64,000 bases of DNA from Dasysyrphus tricinctus (taxonomy: Eukaryota; Arthropoda; Insecta; Diptera; Syrphidae): NCBI GenBank assembly GCA_963921185.1, contig OY992531.1, forward strand, positions 150,828,171 to 150,892,170, in the 5' to 3' direction. Of this stretch, positions 39,705 to 52,230 are shown in pieces. The position numbers were made by a program, and so were the translations under genes. The notes beneath the pieces were generated by a model. That model had not been told where the DNA came from, did not search any database, and saw nothing but the letters and a program-made list of their open reading frames with translations. Numbering within the stretch: position 1 is the first letter of the stretch; each line of letters begins with the position of its first letter.

Positions 39705-40470
39705 TCTTAAGCTTTATTTTTCCATCAATAAAATAAATGATTTTACTTCCTAAACGACTCAATATCAATCATTAAAATTTTCAATGATGAGTTTCGATAA
39801 TAGCTATGCCTGGCGCCTAATATGATTCATATGACTTCTCATATGACCTGTCAAAAAAATCATACCAAATCGTCTGAATGCACTCAAACAACTTATATGA
39901 CTTCTCATTTAGTCAGAGTATCAAATAAGTAAAAGCATTTTGCTACAACTTTTAAAGAACAAAAAATATAGTAAAATTTACTTAAACTGGAATAGACGAT
40001 AATGACACTCTTTTCCTTTATTTATTTTTAACTAGCTGGCTCGCCCGGCTCCGCCCAGGTAGACAGAAATTTCTAGAATAAATTAACAAAACAAAATTCT
40101 AATTATTTGTCCTAGATTAATCGAATTCCGGACAATCCAAATTCCACTGTATTTTTTTTTTTATTTTATTAGAATCAAATTTCATGATTAATTGATTTCT
40201 TTTCAAACTCAATTGATTTTTTTTTTTTTCAAAAAAACAGGTAACCAGAGTGCACTTCCGCACCTTTTTGGCAAAACTCAAGACCGAATTTAACCAGACT
40301 TCACAAAACAAATGCCAACACCAACGATTTCCTAAAAAGAATCACGTGTGTGAAGTTAGCATAACATTTTTGAGCTAGACCAATGGGACCATGGCAGGAG
40401 TTTGCAGTTTTTTTGCATTTTGTATGCATTTCTATTCCGGATTTTACAGTTCACCAAATAGTGGGAGTAA
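39705..40470. other. Left palindrome arm, non-repetitive part
   Basis: It mirrors 58,430-59,500 (minus the foldback insertion). It holds GTCATATGAGAAGTCATATG-type inverted motifs near 39,830-39,900 and the GC-rich GGCTCGCCCGGCTCCGCCCA motif at 40,036. No coding sequence is supported; the frame at 40,117-40,311 recurs in the mirror copy but matches no family. Confidence 0.55.
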
Positions 40471-41270
40471 CCGACTGTACTGCTAACTTCACTGTGAAGT
40501 TAGCAGTGCCTATGCTTTTCTCAGCAACCGGGCTAGCTAGGAATCTGAAATAAGGCTTTGAATTTGCAGTTTAATTTGAAGTTCAAGAAAAGGAAAAAAC
40601 CAAATTTCTAAATCCTTACATAAAAAAAATTCATACTGTACTGCTAACTTCACTGTGAAGTTAGCATAAAAGTCCTTCTCTCAGCAACAGTGCTACTTAG
40701 AAATTTGCAGTTAGGCTCCAAATTTGCAGTTCAAGAAAAAATTAATGTCCAAATTTGAAAAAAAAAACAAATAAATTCATTTTTCACTGTTAACGTCAGT
40801 GTGAAGTTAGCAGTACATACCCTTTCCTCAGCAACTGAGCCACCTAGAAAATTGCAGTTAGGGTCCAAATTTGCAGTTTTTTATACACTTCAAGAAAAAA
40901 CTAAGTTCAAATTTGTACGTCCAAATTTGACAAAAAACAATCGAAAAATTCACTTTGCACTCTGTTAACGCCACTGTGAAGTTTTTCAGGTACTTCATGT
41001 ATTTCTGTTCAGATTTTGAAGCTCAAACTTTACAAAAAAAAATCGAAAAATTCACCTTGTAGTGTTAATTTCTCTCTGAATTTAGCAGAATAGTCCTTCC
41101 GTCAGCAACGAACTTTGCTATAAATAAGCAGTTAGGCCTTTTCAGTTTTGTATGCACTTGAAGAGAAAAAAATCAGTTCAAATTTGACAAAAAATCGTGA
41201 AATTCAATAGGCACTGTCATCTGCACTGTGAAGTTTTCATTTTCTCAGCAATGGAGGTGGCTAGAAGTTT
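40470..41270. repeat. Tandem repeats of 150-180 bp, left arm
   Basis: The unit is recognised by CTAACTTCACTGTGAAGTTA followed by GCAG, then a CTCAGCAAC segment, CTAGAAATTTGCAGTTAGG and TCCAAATTTGCAGTT. Units begin near 40,480, 40,640, 40,790, 40,970, 41,070 and 41,205 and become more degenerate towards the loop. The TTCACTGTGAA core is itself palindromic. Confidence 0.85.
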
Positions 41271-41752
41271 GTACTTATGCTTTACTTTCGTCCAGTTTTT
41301 GTAAAACCTAGATTAATTTTCGGCTAGCTATATACAGATGATATGCAATTCTTTCTTGTTTAATTTTTGTTAGAAGTTTGTATTAGACCAGGAAAAATAG
41401 CACAAATCGTATAGGGAACCTTGAAAAAATTAATTCATGAAATATTAAAATTGGAATCGACGCAGAATTGCAACCTCTATAACATATCCAAAGTCCCCCA
41501 AAATCCCCGCATTGGCTTTTTGTGTAGATGCATTTGAAGAGGTGAGAGATGGGGAGAACTTGATGACTTTTTTTCAGGTACAACCGGTAAAATATTACCG
41601 AAAACCCTATGAATATAAAGGTATATTAGTGAAATTTGGAGTGAATGTTTCATTTGTCATTCGAACTAAGAATCAAGACAGTCCTCAAAAATTTCCATGG
41701 TGAATGGATGTTTTCTTAGGGGGGATGGGCAAGTGTTGAATGTTTACCATAA

Positions 41753-42086
41753 CACCCACGAAAAAACTCTTACACTAATGAAACTCGCCGAAAATATTAA
41801 ATTTGTCATGGCAACCAAGAACCGAAATAGTCCATACAAATATCTTTTGTCTAATAATGTTTTTATGGCGGTTACATTTTGACCTGTTCTACCTATGTAC
41901 CATACTTTGTTTATATACCTCAATTACACCAAATCGGAATTTTGGCTCCAATCTTCCAACTTCTTCCCAGATTTCCCCTCTCTTTAATAAAAAAAACCCC
42001 AGAACAAATATATTTATGCGGACTATATTGATTCTTGGTTGCCATGACAACTTTAATATTTTTGGCGAGTTTCATGAGTGTAAGAG
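41753..42086. repeat. Centre of the giant palindrome (inner arms and loop)
   Basis: ACTCTTACACTAATGAAACT at 41,766 faces AGTTTCATGAGTGTAAGAG at 42,068-42,086; the arms converge through TTGTCATGGCAACCAAGAA and its complement to a loop around 41,840-42,010. The right half is cut at 42,086 by the 11.43-kb element. Confidence 0.85.
42080..42086. repeat. Left target duplication GTAAGAG of the 11.43-kb element
   Basis: GTAAGAG precedes the terminal CACAG and is repeated at 53,518-53,524. Fusing the flanks with one copy gives the exact mirror, with one mismatch, of 41,742-41,785. Confidence 0.93.
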
Positions 42087-42438
42087 CACAGATAATAGAG
42101 TTACATAGATATTGCATTCAGTGCAAATAAAAATGACAACTTTTTCAATCGACTATTTTAAGCGATTTGTCGGAGCCAAACCATGCAACCTTATCAAACA
42201 GAGCAGAATGTAACCCACAGAACACGATCATCCCCAAAAAACGTCGACCAGTGAGTTGGATTCCAAGATACACATATTTCGATTTAACTTCGGATACCTA
42301 TGCAACCCTTTTGAGCATAATTCGTGTTCGATCATTCTTGTCACACACAGACACATGCACACATTTTTGTTTCATAATCCAACTACAGCTACAGCCCTCT
42401 TCATCTTCTACTATAAAAATCATAGTCGGTTGAGAGTA

Positions 42439-43478
42439 CCCAGCAAACATTTCCCTTCCGAAATGATTTATAAATAATTCACAGAAGTGAAAGAAACCCT
42501 CATTTATGAACTTATTTATAAACCGGTTTGGATCAAATTTACTGGGTAGCATTACTTCGAATTCGAATCGTTTTTATGTTTCATTAATAATACAGTAATT
42601 CCTCACTTTAGTGAATGTAATTAGGACGCTTATATATTCATTTCACTGAACAATTCATAAATCTTTTTTGAATCATTTAAATGAGACAGATTTGATTCAT
42701 TAATATGAATATAAATTGGGGTTTCCTCATTCATTTAAGTGAATATAAATTGAATCATATTCAATTCATTATAATTATTATGAATATAAATTGAATCATA
42801 TTTAATTCATTATAATTATTCTTTAATAATCCGAATGTATACCATAGAACTGAATGTAAATATTATTTCAGTGTGGTTATACAAAATACTATTTTAAAAT
42901 GGTAAAACTATCTGCATAAACAGTTTGATTTCCCTAGATTTATCGAATGAAACAAACAACAACTAAATGAGATGTCACTTAATCTTTATCACTTTATATG
43001 TTTATTTGTTAATTTATTCAATTTATCTTTTTTTATTTTTTTTTTCACTGCCACAATGGATATAGTTCCGTCCGTACAATAACAATACGCAAAATTGAAT
43101 GAAAGTGATGAATTTCCTTTTTGCATAACTTTTGTTTCAGTTTTGGCGCGACTAGGTCCCGTTATGGCTTTTCAAAACAAAATGAAAAGGACATTCACTT
43201 TATGTGAATAAAAATGGACGCACCCAAGATATATGTACCTCTTTTGAGGATTGCTTGTGCGCGTTCACTTTAATTCATATTATGTGAAGAAAATAAGAAT
43301 CTCGATATTTTTTTACTATGATAAAAATCAACACAAATCCCCTTCCCCGCGTATGAGGTAAAAGTGATGGGATATTTGAGTATATTCACATTTGATTCAC
43401 TGAAGTGAGTGTTTCTCGAATATATATTCTTCATTTCCACTGAATGTTCGATGAACGTTCACAAAAATGTTTGCTGGG
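42439..43478. mobile_element. 1.04-kb TIR element with TA flanks
   Basis: Ends are CCCAGCAAACATTTCCCTTC at the left and the complement of CCCAGCAAACATTTTTGTGA at the right; TA flanks both (42,437-42,438 and 43,479-43,480). Fourteen terminal bases are identical. The interior is AT-rich with repeated GAATATAAATTGAATCATAT and no transposase. A TA duplication fits a Tc1/mariner-type MITE, but other TA-target families cannot be excluded. Confidence 0.8.
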
Positions 43479-43480
43479 TA

Positions 43481-44035
43481 GCTGCGATCTGTGGGGTGTG
43501 ATGTCGTCGTTGTGTATTTGTGTGTATATGTATGTAGGTATCAATCTTTTGTTCGGCGCGGTAGCTTCTGTATTGTTTTTTTTTTTTTTGTATAGTTTTT
43601 GCTCCTTTTTTAAGAAATCTCTTTTGTTTATTACTGTTTGCCTTGGCGGTAGAACAAATAACAAAAGCTTAGGAAGAAATGTTCAGCAGAGAAGGCTTGC
43701 GTGATCGGTAAAGGGGTAGCGTGGTGGAATGAAGGTTAGCTTTGGCATATACATACATACAAATACATACATATTTATTTTTTTGGATCGATACTTACAT
43801 TTATTGCTTTGATGGAACATGAACAACTGATTTTTGGAAACTGCCACCCTCACCATTAACTGCAAAACTATTGGCTTTCGATGAGAAATGTTAAGAATTC
43901 AGAAATGAACAATTATTCTGACTTTTTTTCTCTTTGAGAAATATGAATCGAAAATAATTTTGACAAACATACACATAGTACAAGTTGCTTGGTACCTAAT
44001 TTAGAGAAAATAGGTGTGCAAGTTATTATAGAAAA
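43481..44035. other. Undetermined DNA with TACA/TATG microsatellite
   Basis: No gene seen. Long T-runs near 43,575 and a CATACATACAAATACATACA tract near 43,750. Confidence 0.5.
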
Positions 44036-44411
44036 ATAATGAATTCCTATGTGAGCTGGAGGTCAGTTTTTGTTTTTATTTTTATAAAATTGTGACGTTT
44101 CGGGCGTTGTTACACCCTTCTTCAGACCTATATATTCAAAAAATATTTATTAAAAATCTAGCTTCTAGCCTATTGGATATCTAAACAAAAAATTGAAGAT
44201 ACTTACAATTTTAAAAGAGTAATATCCACAAATAACTGTTATATTTGTTTTGTTTTGCTTTTTTATAGTTTTTGAAAATCTTTAAAAAGATTTTTAATAA
44301 ATTTTTTTTGAATATATAGGTCTGAAGAAGGGTGTAACCACGCCCGAAACGTCACAATTTTATAAAAATAAAAACAAAAACTGACCTCCAGCTCACATAG
44401 GAATTCATTAT
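44036..44411. mobile_element. 376-bp foldback MITE with about 110-bp arms
   Basis: ATAATGAATTCCTATGTGAG at the left and its complement at the right begin arms that include GAGGTCAGTTTTTGTTTTTA, GTGACGTTTCGGGCGT and CTTCTTCAGACCTATATATT. The arms are almost perfect over about 110 bases, with a loop of about 150 AT-rich bases. No protein is encoded. Confidence 0.9.
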
Positions 44412-44784
44412 ATTACTAAAAAGGTCACGAATAAGGATATAATAATAGAAAAATGTAACGAAGATTTAAACTCGTTCATTTAATTGCTTAAGCAGCTCAT
44501 AAAATTGCTTAGATCTCAAAAATAAGAACTCTGGTAATCTTATGTAATGATAACGAGTAATGAATAAGTATTGTACATGTACATATATGTACATATATGC
44601 AAAGAGAAATTTTAAATCGTAGGAGAGGTTTTTATAAAGGTGTATTTTTTATTAATAAAAAGAATACATATAAACAAAAATTTCTCTTTTATGCACAAAA
44701 AAAACAAATGTTAAAAAAATGGCTCCTACGATTAAGATAATTGTAAATGTTTCCATGCTTAAAAACTTAAAAGGAGCGCTACGA
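44412..44784. other. AT-rich DNA, no gene
   Basis: Contains a short palindromic TGTACATATATGTACATATA run near 44,575; otherwise nothing recognised. Confidence 0.5.
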
Positions 44785-45420
44785 TATCCCACAAACCAAA
44801 ATCTGGAATAACGAAATCTGGCATTTTTAAATCTCGAATAACGAAATCTCGCAAATTAAAAATCTTGTTTTTCATAATCTCGCAATTACAAAATCTTGTA
44901 TTTCATAATCTCGCAATTACAAAATCTCGCTTTTTACAATCCCGCATTAACATCTCGAACCTAAAAATCTCGAAAATTTCAACCAAAATCTCACAAATCG
45001 AAATCTCGCAAATTCAAATTTAAGAGCAATGAGTCGCACAAGGCTTTTAGAAATTAATCTATAGATTATAACTTCTATAACAGTTTGGTCTAAAAGAACT
45101 CAGACACTGGATTATATACTTTGCAGTAGGTAGAATATCTCGCAAAATTGAATTGCATTGCAACAAAAACATTTTTTAATCAAAATCTCGCAAATTTTAA
45201 TCTCGCGCGAGATTTGAATTTGCGAGATTTTGATTAAAAAGATGTTTTTGTTGCAATGCAATTCAACTTTGCGAGATTTTGATATGCGAGATTTTAGTTT
45301 GCGGGATTTCGTTATTGCGATATTATTAAAAGCGAGATTTTATAATTGCGGGATTATGAAAAGCGAGATTTTGTAACTGCGAGATTTCGCTATGCGAGAT
45401 TTTTATTTGCGAGATTATGT
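44785..45420. mobile_element. Foldback array of AATCTCGCAA units
   Basis: The left part (44,805-45,020) has about fifteen AATCTCG/AATCTTG units spaced 12-25 bases; the right part (45,180-45,420) has about a dozen copies of the complement GCGAGATTTTG. Units are joined by spacers such as AATTACAAAATC. A unique stretch, 45,020-45,140, forms the loop, and the two parts meet again at AATCTCGCGCGAGATT near 45,201. Arms built of a short iterated unit are typical of foldback elements. A relative with GGCGGGATTTT units is at 52,050-52,145. Confidence 0.8.
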
Positions 45421-45424
45421 AGCC

Positions 45425-45935
45425 AATCAAAACTTAAATGGTCTACCAGTATTTATACAAAAACATTTTTTATCATTTTTTTGAAACAAAGCCACCCATA
45501 GAAGGTTTTTTTTATTTTTATTTTCTCATTATCATTATCGGCTGAACGAATTTTAATTAAATTTTGTATTCGAAAACCTCCAAAAAGCTAAAATAATCTT
45601 GCACATCAACACTTTCAAAAAGTATTTTATGAATTTAAAAACCAAAATTAAAATATTTTTTGAAAATTCGAATGTTATTTCAAAATCGGGTTGATTTTTT
45701 TTTTTAATATAATATTTATCTACATATTAATAATTACTTAAAATTTGCATTCCCAAATATTTTCTTCTCGTTCCTCACTTATTTTAACTAGCTTTAATTC
45801 TTTAAACTGTAATCCTTTCCTAAGAATTAAATCTTTTTCTTTTATAATTCAGTCGTCACGTAGTAAAGCCGTTATTTCATCAAATCCTTAATTATATTAA
45901 ACTTAAACTACTTGAATTTAAACATTTTAGACTAA
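45425..45935. other. AT-rich DNA, no feature seen
   Basis: No supported gene or repeat. Confidence 0.5.
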
Positions 45936-47362
45936 GAGCCCACAGCAAATTTTTGGGTGTGAGTGAAAGCAAAAAAAGAAGTATTGGCGTCGAAAGCTTC
46001 ATTAAAGGCTATTCAAAAGATCAAAGTCTTGCAGTCCGCAACTGGGGCCTTTGTGATTAGACAGTGCATCAAAACAAAAAATAGGAATGCAACTTCGAGG
46101 ATAATCGTGTTAGCCAAAATTGGTTTTCACCCCTCCTACAGTTTAAACTGAAGGAATATGTCTGTCTCTTTCATATGTTAATAATAATAGTTTGAATTAT
46201 TAAAAAAAATTATGCGCAGGTACTTGGTGTAGTACCGAAATTTGTGACGGAATTAAAAAAAAGTTTTGAAATACTCCATACAATTTCCTCTGTATTTCAA
46301 AAGCAAAACAAAAAATGTTTTGCCTAAAGCAATATATCTGCCTCGCTTATTTGTTAATTTTTGTACTCTTTTTTATTTGAAAAAAAATTATAGCAGACAC
46401 CTGGTGCAGTACCTACATTTATAACGAAATAAAAAAAAAAGCCCTTTGAAAAACTCCATACAAATTTAGCAGTATTTTAAGCCACTTTTAACAAAAACAA
46501 TACGTCTGCCTCTTTGTTCTGTGAATTATTTTATCCTATTTTACCAAAAAAAAAATTATAGCGGACACCTGGTGCAGTACCTGCATATGAAACGGAATTT
46601 TAAAAAAAGGCCTTTGAAAAACTCCATACAAATTCCTCTGTATTTTAAAAGCAACAAAAAATATTTTGACTCAAGCAATATATCTGCCTCGCTTATATCT
46701 TAGTTTTTATACTCTTTTTATTATAAAAAAATTATAGCAGACACCTGGTGCAGTACCTGCATTTATAACGGAATTTAAAAAAAAGGCCTTTGAAAAACTC
46801 CATACAAATTAAGCAGCCTCTTCGTTCTGTGAATTTTTTTACCTTATTTTATTGAACAAAAATTACAGCACACACCTGGTGCAGTACCTGCATTATTAAC
46901 CGAATTTCTAAAAAAGGGTTGAAAAAAGATCTGCTTTATTTCAAAGGCAAAAAAAGTGCTTTTGGTAAAAGTGGCTTAAGAATACTACTAAATTTGTAGG
47001 GAGTTTTTCAAAGGGCTTTTTTTTAAACTCCGTTATAAATGCAGGTACTGCACCAGGTGTCTGCTATAATTTTTTTCTAATAAAAAAGAGTACAAAAATT
47101 AACATATAAGGGAGGCAGATATATTGCTTCAGCCAAAACATTTTTTTTTTTGCTTTTGAAATACAGAGGAAATTGTATGTAGTATTTCAAAACTTTGTTT
47201 TTTTTTAATTCCGTTACAAATTTCGGTACTGCACCAAGTAATATAAATAAAAAAAATATATGTAAGACTTTGATTTTTTTAACGGCTTTTAATGAAGCTT
47301 TCGACGCCTATACTTCTTTTTTTTGCTATCACTCATACCCAAAATCTGCTGTGGGATCTCAG
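45936..47362. mobile_element. 1.4-kb foldback element with 170-bp internal repeats
   Basis: The left end reads CCCACAGCAAATTTTTGGGT, then GAGTGAAAGC, GGCGTCGAAAGCTTCATTAA and ATCAAAGTCTTGC; the right end is the inverse (47,260-47,352). Inside, ACACCTGGTGCAGTACCTGC units recur near 46,219, 46,398, 46,566, 46,741 and 46,871, and inverted near 47,042 and 47,226, each followed by a TAACGGAAT and a CTCCATACAAATT segment. The arms are unequal. A partial further copy lies at 49,375-50,010. No transposase. Confidence 0.8.
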
Positions 47363-47364
47363 TT

Positions 47365-47572
47365 TTTTTTAAGAAAACCACTGGTCAAAGAAAAATTTAA
47401 GCATTTCAAAAAATATATTTTTTAATTTGTTACTTTCACAAAAAAAATATATTTCAACTCAATATCATGCCCTTGTATACGCACTTGTATTAAAATTCTA
47501 TTAATTGTTCCTACCACCTCTCCTATTAAATTAACCCTAATATTATTAAGAAGGGGTTTCGGTAATTACCTT
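47365..47572. other. Short AT-rich spacer
   Basis: No feature recognised. Confidence 0.4.
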
Positions 47573-48790
47573 GCTCTTTGTATATAAACTCTATAGTAAT
47601 ACCATGGAGACGTTTTTATTAGTTGGGTGTGTGATCGATGGTGCGCTGGTGTCGCTAAAGTTGCTTCAACATTTTTAAAATTGAATTATCAACATTCGCA
47701 TGTGTATCTGGTTTTGTTGTTGATTTTTCGGTATGAATTCTCTTTTCTCTTTTTTTTGCTATGTATGAATTTTGAAAGCAATGGTGGTGGGTTTTTTTTC
47801 TTAATTTTTTGCTCTATCATCTATTTTCCGCACGTTCGTTTGTTTTTTCGTTCTTGTTGAATCCAAAGTATTTTATAGGTATGCAAGGATTTTGTTTTTG
47901 TTTGTTTTTTTGTCGATTTCGATTTGTTTTTTATTTGGGTTCTTCGTCGTCGTGTATTGTTGTTGTATCTTGTGCTTGATGAGGTACATTAAGAAAAAGT
48001 AGATCTTATTTTTCTGAATTTACAATTTTGTAGATAAGAATCAAAAACGAAAGAAATTTAAGCTGAAAAAATGAAACAGCGATTTACCTACATATTTCAA
48101 CTATTTTTCATGTAAATTATTGATTTCTTGAAATTTCATTGGTTGATCAAAATTATTATTACGATGATCTTACAAATATTTCTCGTTAGATAAGTATGCA
48201 TATCGTCTGTCAGTCTGCCAGGGTGTGTTTGTGCGATAATTATCTATGGGTAGCAGAGATCTGATGATTAAATGTGATTGATTAAAAAGACTTATTTTGA
48301 AGTATTTTTACTTCACCTCAGTACCTACTTCAACTTCAAATGTTATTCCCATTCAATTTTGAAGTCTTTAGTAATGCAATCATTTGCTGCAGTTAAATGA
48401 CAGTAAAACGAATGCAATACTAAAGACTGCTTGAAGTCATTGAAGTCTTTTACTAAGAATTTATTCATTAAGTCTTTTGATTACAGTCTTATGACTGCAG
48501 TCAATTGACAGCTTTGGAGTCTTTTAACTGCTTGAAGTCTTTTGACTGCTTGAAGTCTTTTAACTGCATGAAGTTTTTAAACTTCTTGGAGTCTTTAAAC
48601 TACTTTTTACTTTTTTAATAATAATGAAGACTTAAACTATTATTGATATTTATTTGAATACCTACCTACTTAGCAATCGAATGTAACCACAAAATGAAAA
48701 AAAATGTTAGGTTCAAAAATTGTTCATATGTATGTATATGCATTTTATTTTGTTTTTTTTTTTGTTTTTACTGAGCACTATTTTGTTTGT
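47573..48790 (+). repeat. Repeat Y, copy 2
   Basis: Direct relative of 30,640-31,990 with scattered differences and small deletions. CTGCTTGAAGTCTTTT-type tandem motifs lie at 48,425-48,600. Confidence 0.8.
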
Positions 48791-49374
48791 TCTTCTACAA
48801 AAAACTAATACAAAAATAAATGAGGATAATCGGACGTGCCGCAATGAGTTTGAAAATTTGAATTTGATTTTTTATAAAATCTTAAAAAAAAATTCACGCG
48901 GTATTTTTACCAATCAAGCTAACCGCAATAGGCGGAATTATGAAGTGCAAGTGCTAAAAAAATTCCCAACAAAAATAAGCTTTTTTTCCAGGAAACAGGA
49001 AAGCACTTTTTTTTTGGAGGAATGCGTTCATATCTTTTATATTTTAATATTAACAGTCAATTTTACTAAAAAAAATAGTTTTCAGATATCTGTTGTGATA
49101 CCGTGATACCTGGATTTGTAACGGAATTTTGAAATAAAAAATCAAGGACAAATCTCTATACACATTTCACTGCTTCTTTTCAAATAGAAAAAAATGTGTT
49201 TTCTGTTGAGCAAAACGTTTGCCTCTTTGATATAATAAGCTGTATAGTTGTTATTACCTAAATACAAAAAATATTTGCAGATATATGGAGAAGTTCATTG
49301 TTTTTAACGGAATTTTGAAAACAAGGCTTAAAAAATCTCCACATAAATTCTGCTGTGTTTAAATGTCAAAAAAA
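48791..49374. other. AT-rich DNA with degenerate repeat traces
   Basis: Segments like TAACGGAATTTTGAAA near 49,120 and 49,300 suggest eroded units of the 170-bp repeat. The frame at 48,720-49,106 is low-complexity and not supported. Confidence 0.45.
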
Positions 49375-50010
49375 TACAGTTTAAACTGAAGGAATATGTC
49401 TGTCTCTTTCATATACTAATAATTATAGTCTGAATTATTAAAAAGAATTAAATTAAAAGCACAATATATCTGCCTCGCCTATATGTTAATTTTTATACTC
49501 TTTTTTATTAGAAAAAAATTATAGCCGACACCTGGTGCAGTACCTGCATTTATAACGGAATATTAGAAAAAGGCCTTTGAAAAATTCCATACAAATTTTG
49601 CACTATTTTTAAGCTTCTTTTAACAAAAGCAATACGTCTGCCTCTTTGTTCTGTGAATTATTTTACCCTATTTTATTAAAAAAAATTATAGCTGACACCT
49701 GGTGCAGTAACTGCATTTAAAACGGAATTAAAAAAAAAATTGAAAAACTCCATAGAAATTCTTCTGTATTTTAAAAGCAAAAAAAAAATATTTTAATCAA
49801 AGCAATATATCTGCCTCGCTTATATGTTAGTTTTTATAGAACAAACTTATAGCAGACACCTGGTGCAGTACCTGCATTTATAACGGAATTTTAAAAAAGG
49901 CCTTTGAAAAACTCCATACAAATTTAGCAGTATTTTTAAGCCACTTTTAACAAAAGTAATACGCTTGCCTATTTGTTCTGTGATTTTGTTTACCCTATAT
50001 TTTATTTAAA
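49375..50010 (+). repeat. Second cluster of the 170-bp CACCTGGTGCAGTA repeat
   Basis: It matches 46,130-46,990 from TACAGTTTAAACTGAAGGAA on. Units start near 49,524, 49,694 and 49,857, spaced 163-170 bases. Confidence 0.85.
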
Positions 50011-50159
50011 AACAAAAATTTATAGCAGAAAACATCAACGAAGCATTCAAATTCAACATAAAAGTTTGAGATTTCGAAAACTTTATCAGGTGTTCAATAG
50101 GCAATCAAGTGAAGACCAAAGATTGGTTTGCCTTCGAGATATTATAGAAAAATATTGTT

Positions 50160-50960
50160 GAATAATTTTTGTAACCTCTTTCTATAAAAAAACTATTTGT
50201 TAATGTTTTTTACAATATTGAACTACATAGTATGTAGAGTAAAATTATTCCAATGCCCATATCAATGTCTGTTCTAAAGATATTTGAGAGTATTTTTTCG
50301 CTTAAAAAACAGTTTGTTGATTTTTTTTGCAAAACTTATCCCTTATCAATTTATTATAATCTAGTATATAGAATGAAATTACCCCGAAGCCAATATCATT
50401 GTTAGTTCTCAAGGTATTTGAGGCAAAAAACAAGTTTTCAACAATTATTGATAAAATTGCTTGCAGTTTTTTTCCTTAAAAAAAAACTGTGAATTCAATA
50501 TTTTTAAAAAATTTATCAATTTTTATATATAAACTACTGTATAAATTAAAACTATCTCGAAGTCAGTATAATTGTTTGTTCTCGAGATATTTGAGCCAAA
50601 CAACTTTTTTCAACAATTTTTAGCAACTTTTTTTTAATTAAAAAAAAAACTATAGGTTGATATGTTTTTATATTTTTACCAATTCTTTATTACGTCAATA
50701 TGGATGGAATAAAATCAACCCGAAGTCGATAGCATGATTCGTTCTCAAGATATTTAGGACTAAAGAGATTCAACAACTATTTTTTAAAACTGCTATAGTA
50801 AAAAAACTGCTCATATAATTTTTTTAGAAGTCCTTTCAGCACGTAATGAAACTTCTATCTATAAAATAAAATTCATCCGAAGTCGATATCTTAATTCGTT
50901 CTTGAGATATGGTGGACGAAAAAAAGCGATGGAACGTACGAACGTACGTACAAACACAGA
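50160..50960 (+). repeat. Degenerate 160-170-bp tandem repeat
   Basis: Units contain AAATTACCCCGAAGCCAATA or AAATTCATCCGAAGTCGATA followed by TCGTTCTCAAGATATTTGAG-like text, near 50,265, 50,380, 50,560, 50,720 and 50,870. The last merges into GAACGTACGAACGTACGTAC and CTCGAAACGTGAAG. Not coding. Confidence 0.7.
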
Positions 50961-51260
50961 AATGATCACAAAAATGATGGATTCCAATTCTAGGGAGCTC
51001 GAAACGTGAAGATATGTCAAAATTTTCGATTCGACAAATCGGACCGATTACAATAACTTCCAATGGGAGGTTAAAAATACTAGAAAATTTCATAAAAGAA
51101 AAATAACTTTTTTTGGTAAAAAATGCCTCTTTTATTAATTTTTCAAAAAAAAAGTTTTTTTTTAAATTAAAAGAAAAAAATTGAAAGTTTTGAAAAAAAC
51201 TTTTTTTACCAATTTTTTTTTGATTTTTTAGAACTGGCACTTCCTAGATCACGAATATGC
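50961..51260. other. A/T-run rich DNA
   Basis: Homopolymer-rich; the minus-strand frame at 50,836-51,240 is a by-product of A-runs. Confidence 0.5.
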
Positions 51261-51264
51261 ATTT

Positions 51265-51770
51265 TATAAGTCACTACGACGCTTAGTTTAGCCGCAAATC
51301 AAGTTTTAAGGTGTCAACTTTGATGCCTCTAGGACGCTTAGTTTAGCCGCAAATCGCGTTTAAAGTTTTAAGTTCATGTATCGTATAATTGAGCGCCAAT
51401 GTCAAATTTTCTTGAGCAAAAGTACATTGGGTGGCGAATAAACAGTGAAATATGTATGGGGGGCATGCTGCCCCCCTGCAACCCCCCTGCCTGGGTTCAC
51501 TATAGGATTTGAGGTATGAAGTTTCTTTTGCATTTAAAGAATCTGGATTTATACGTCGCTAGGACGCTTAGTTTAGCCGCAAATATGACGCTTATAGCTA
51601 GTTTCATTGCCAATGTCAAGTTTTTTGCAGCAAGAGTACCTTGCGTGGCCCGCTTCGCGGGTTCTCAGGAGTTTAACCCTCCTTTTTGGGTCCTCTGTCC
51701 CACTCATGCAACTCCGTTGCTCCACTTCGGGTATTTAAAGTCGTCTAGCAGGCGCCAATGTCAGTCGAAA
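51265..51770 (+). repeat. Tandem modules GACGCTTAGTTTAGCCGCAA around a core module
   Basis: The 20-base motif occurs near 51,269, 51,332 and 51,559. A second motif, GCCAATGTCAA with TTTT and AGTAC, follows near 51,395, 51,600 and 51,755. The GC-rich core module copy B (51,432-51,535) lies between. A GC-rich stretch GCCCGCTTCGCGGGTTC follows at 51,648. Arrangement is direct, so this may be half of a foldback. Confidence 0.7.
51432..51535 (+). repeat. GC-rich core module, copy B
   Basis: ACAGTGAAATATGTATGGGG, CATGCTGCCCCCCTGCAACC and TCACTATAGGATTTGAGG match copy C at 59,095 and copy A at 32,045. Confidence 0.85.
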
Positions 51771-52230
51771 AAGTTTTTATTTTAATATAATTTTTTCAAA
51801 AAAAAAATTCCACCTCTGTCCAGAATCCAGACCCACTTCTGCCCAGATCCAGACCCAAAAAATATAAAACCAAATGTAATCAGAGAAAAATAAAATCTCC
51901 CGTCAGAATTGAACACCAATTTTAACTGAGAGAGAAACGAAATCTCCCGCCAAAAACAATCCTGCTCTCTGAAAAATATATTTAATTCCACAAAATACTT
52001 AATTTGCAATCACCACGAAATTCTTCTAATAGTATTTTTTTAAAAATACTGAAAATCCCGCCGAATAGTATTGGGGTACAAGCCGGCGGGATTTTTGTGT
52101 ATTTGTAATCGGCGGGATTTTGAGCTGCGGGATTTCGTTACTCTCCCACATATTTTCTTACCCATACAAATTAATTCAAATACCTCAATAATAACCATTC
52201 GAGCTGTTTTTGAGATATAAAGACATATAA
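51771..52230. other. AT-rich DNA with a few CTCCCGYCA / GGCGGGATTT units
   Basis: AAATCTCCCG near 51,894 and 51,940 faces GGCGGGATTTT near 52,084 and 52,112 and GCGGGATTTCGTTA near 52,127, a small foldback similar in style to 44,785-45,420. The frame at 51,782-52,009 is not supported. Confidence 0.5.

Noticed and set aside
51640..51735. GC-rich stretch GCCCGCTTCGCGGG that might be bacterial contamination or transfer
   Set aside because: It is embedded in insect repeat modules without a break and contains no gene.
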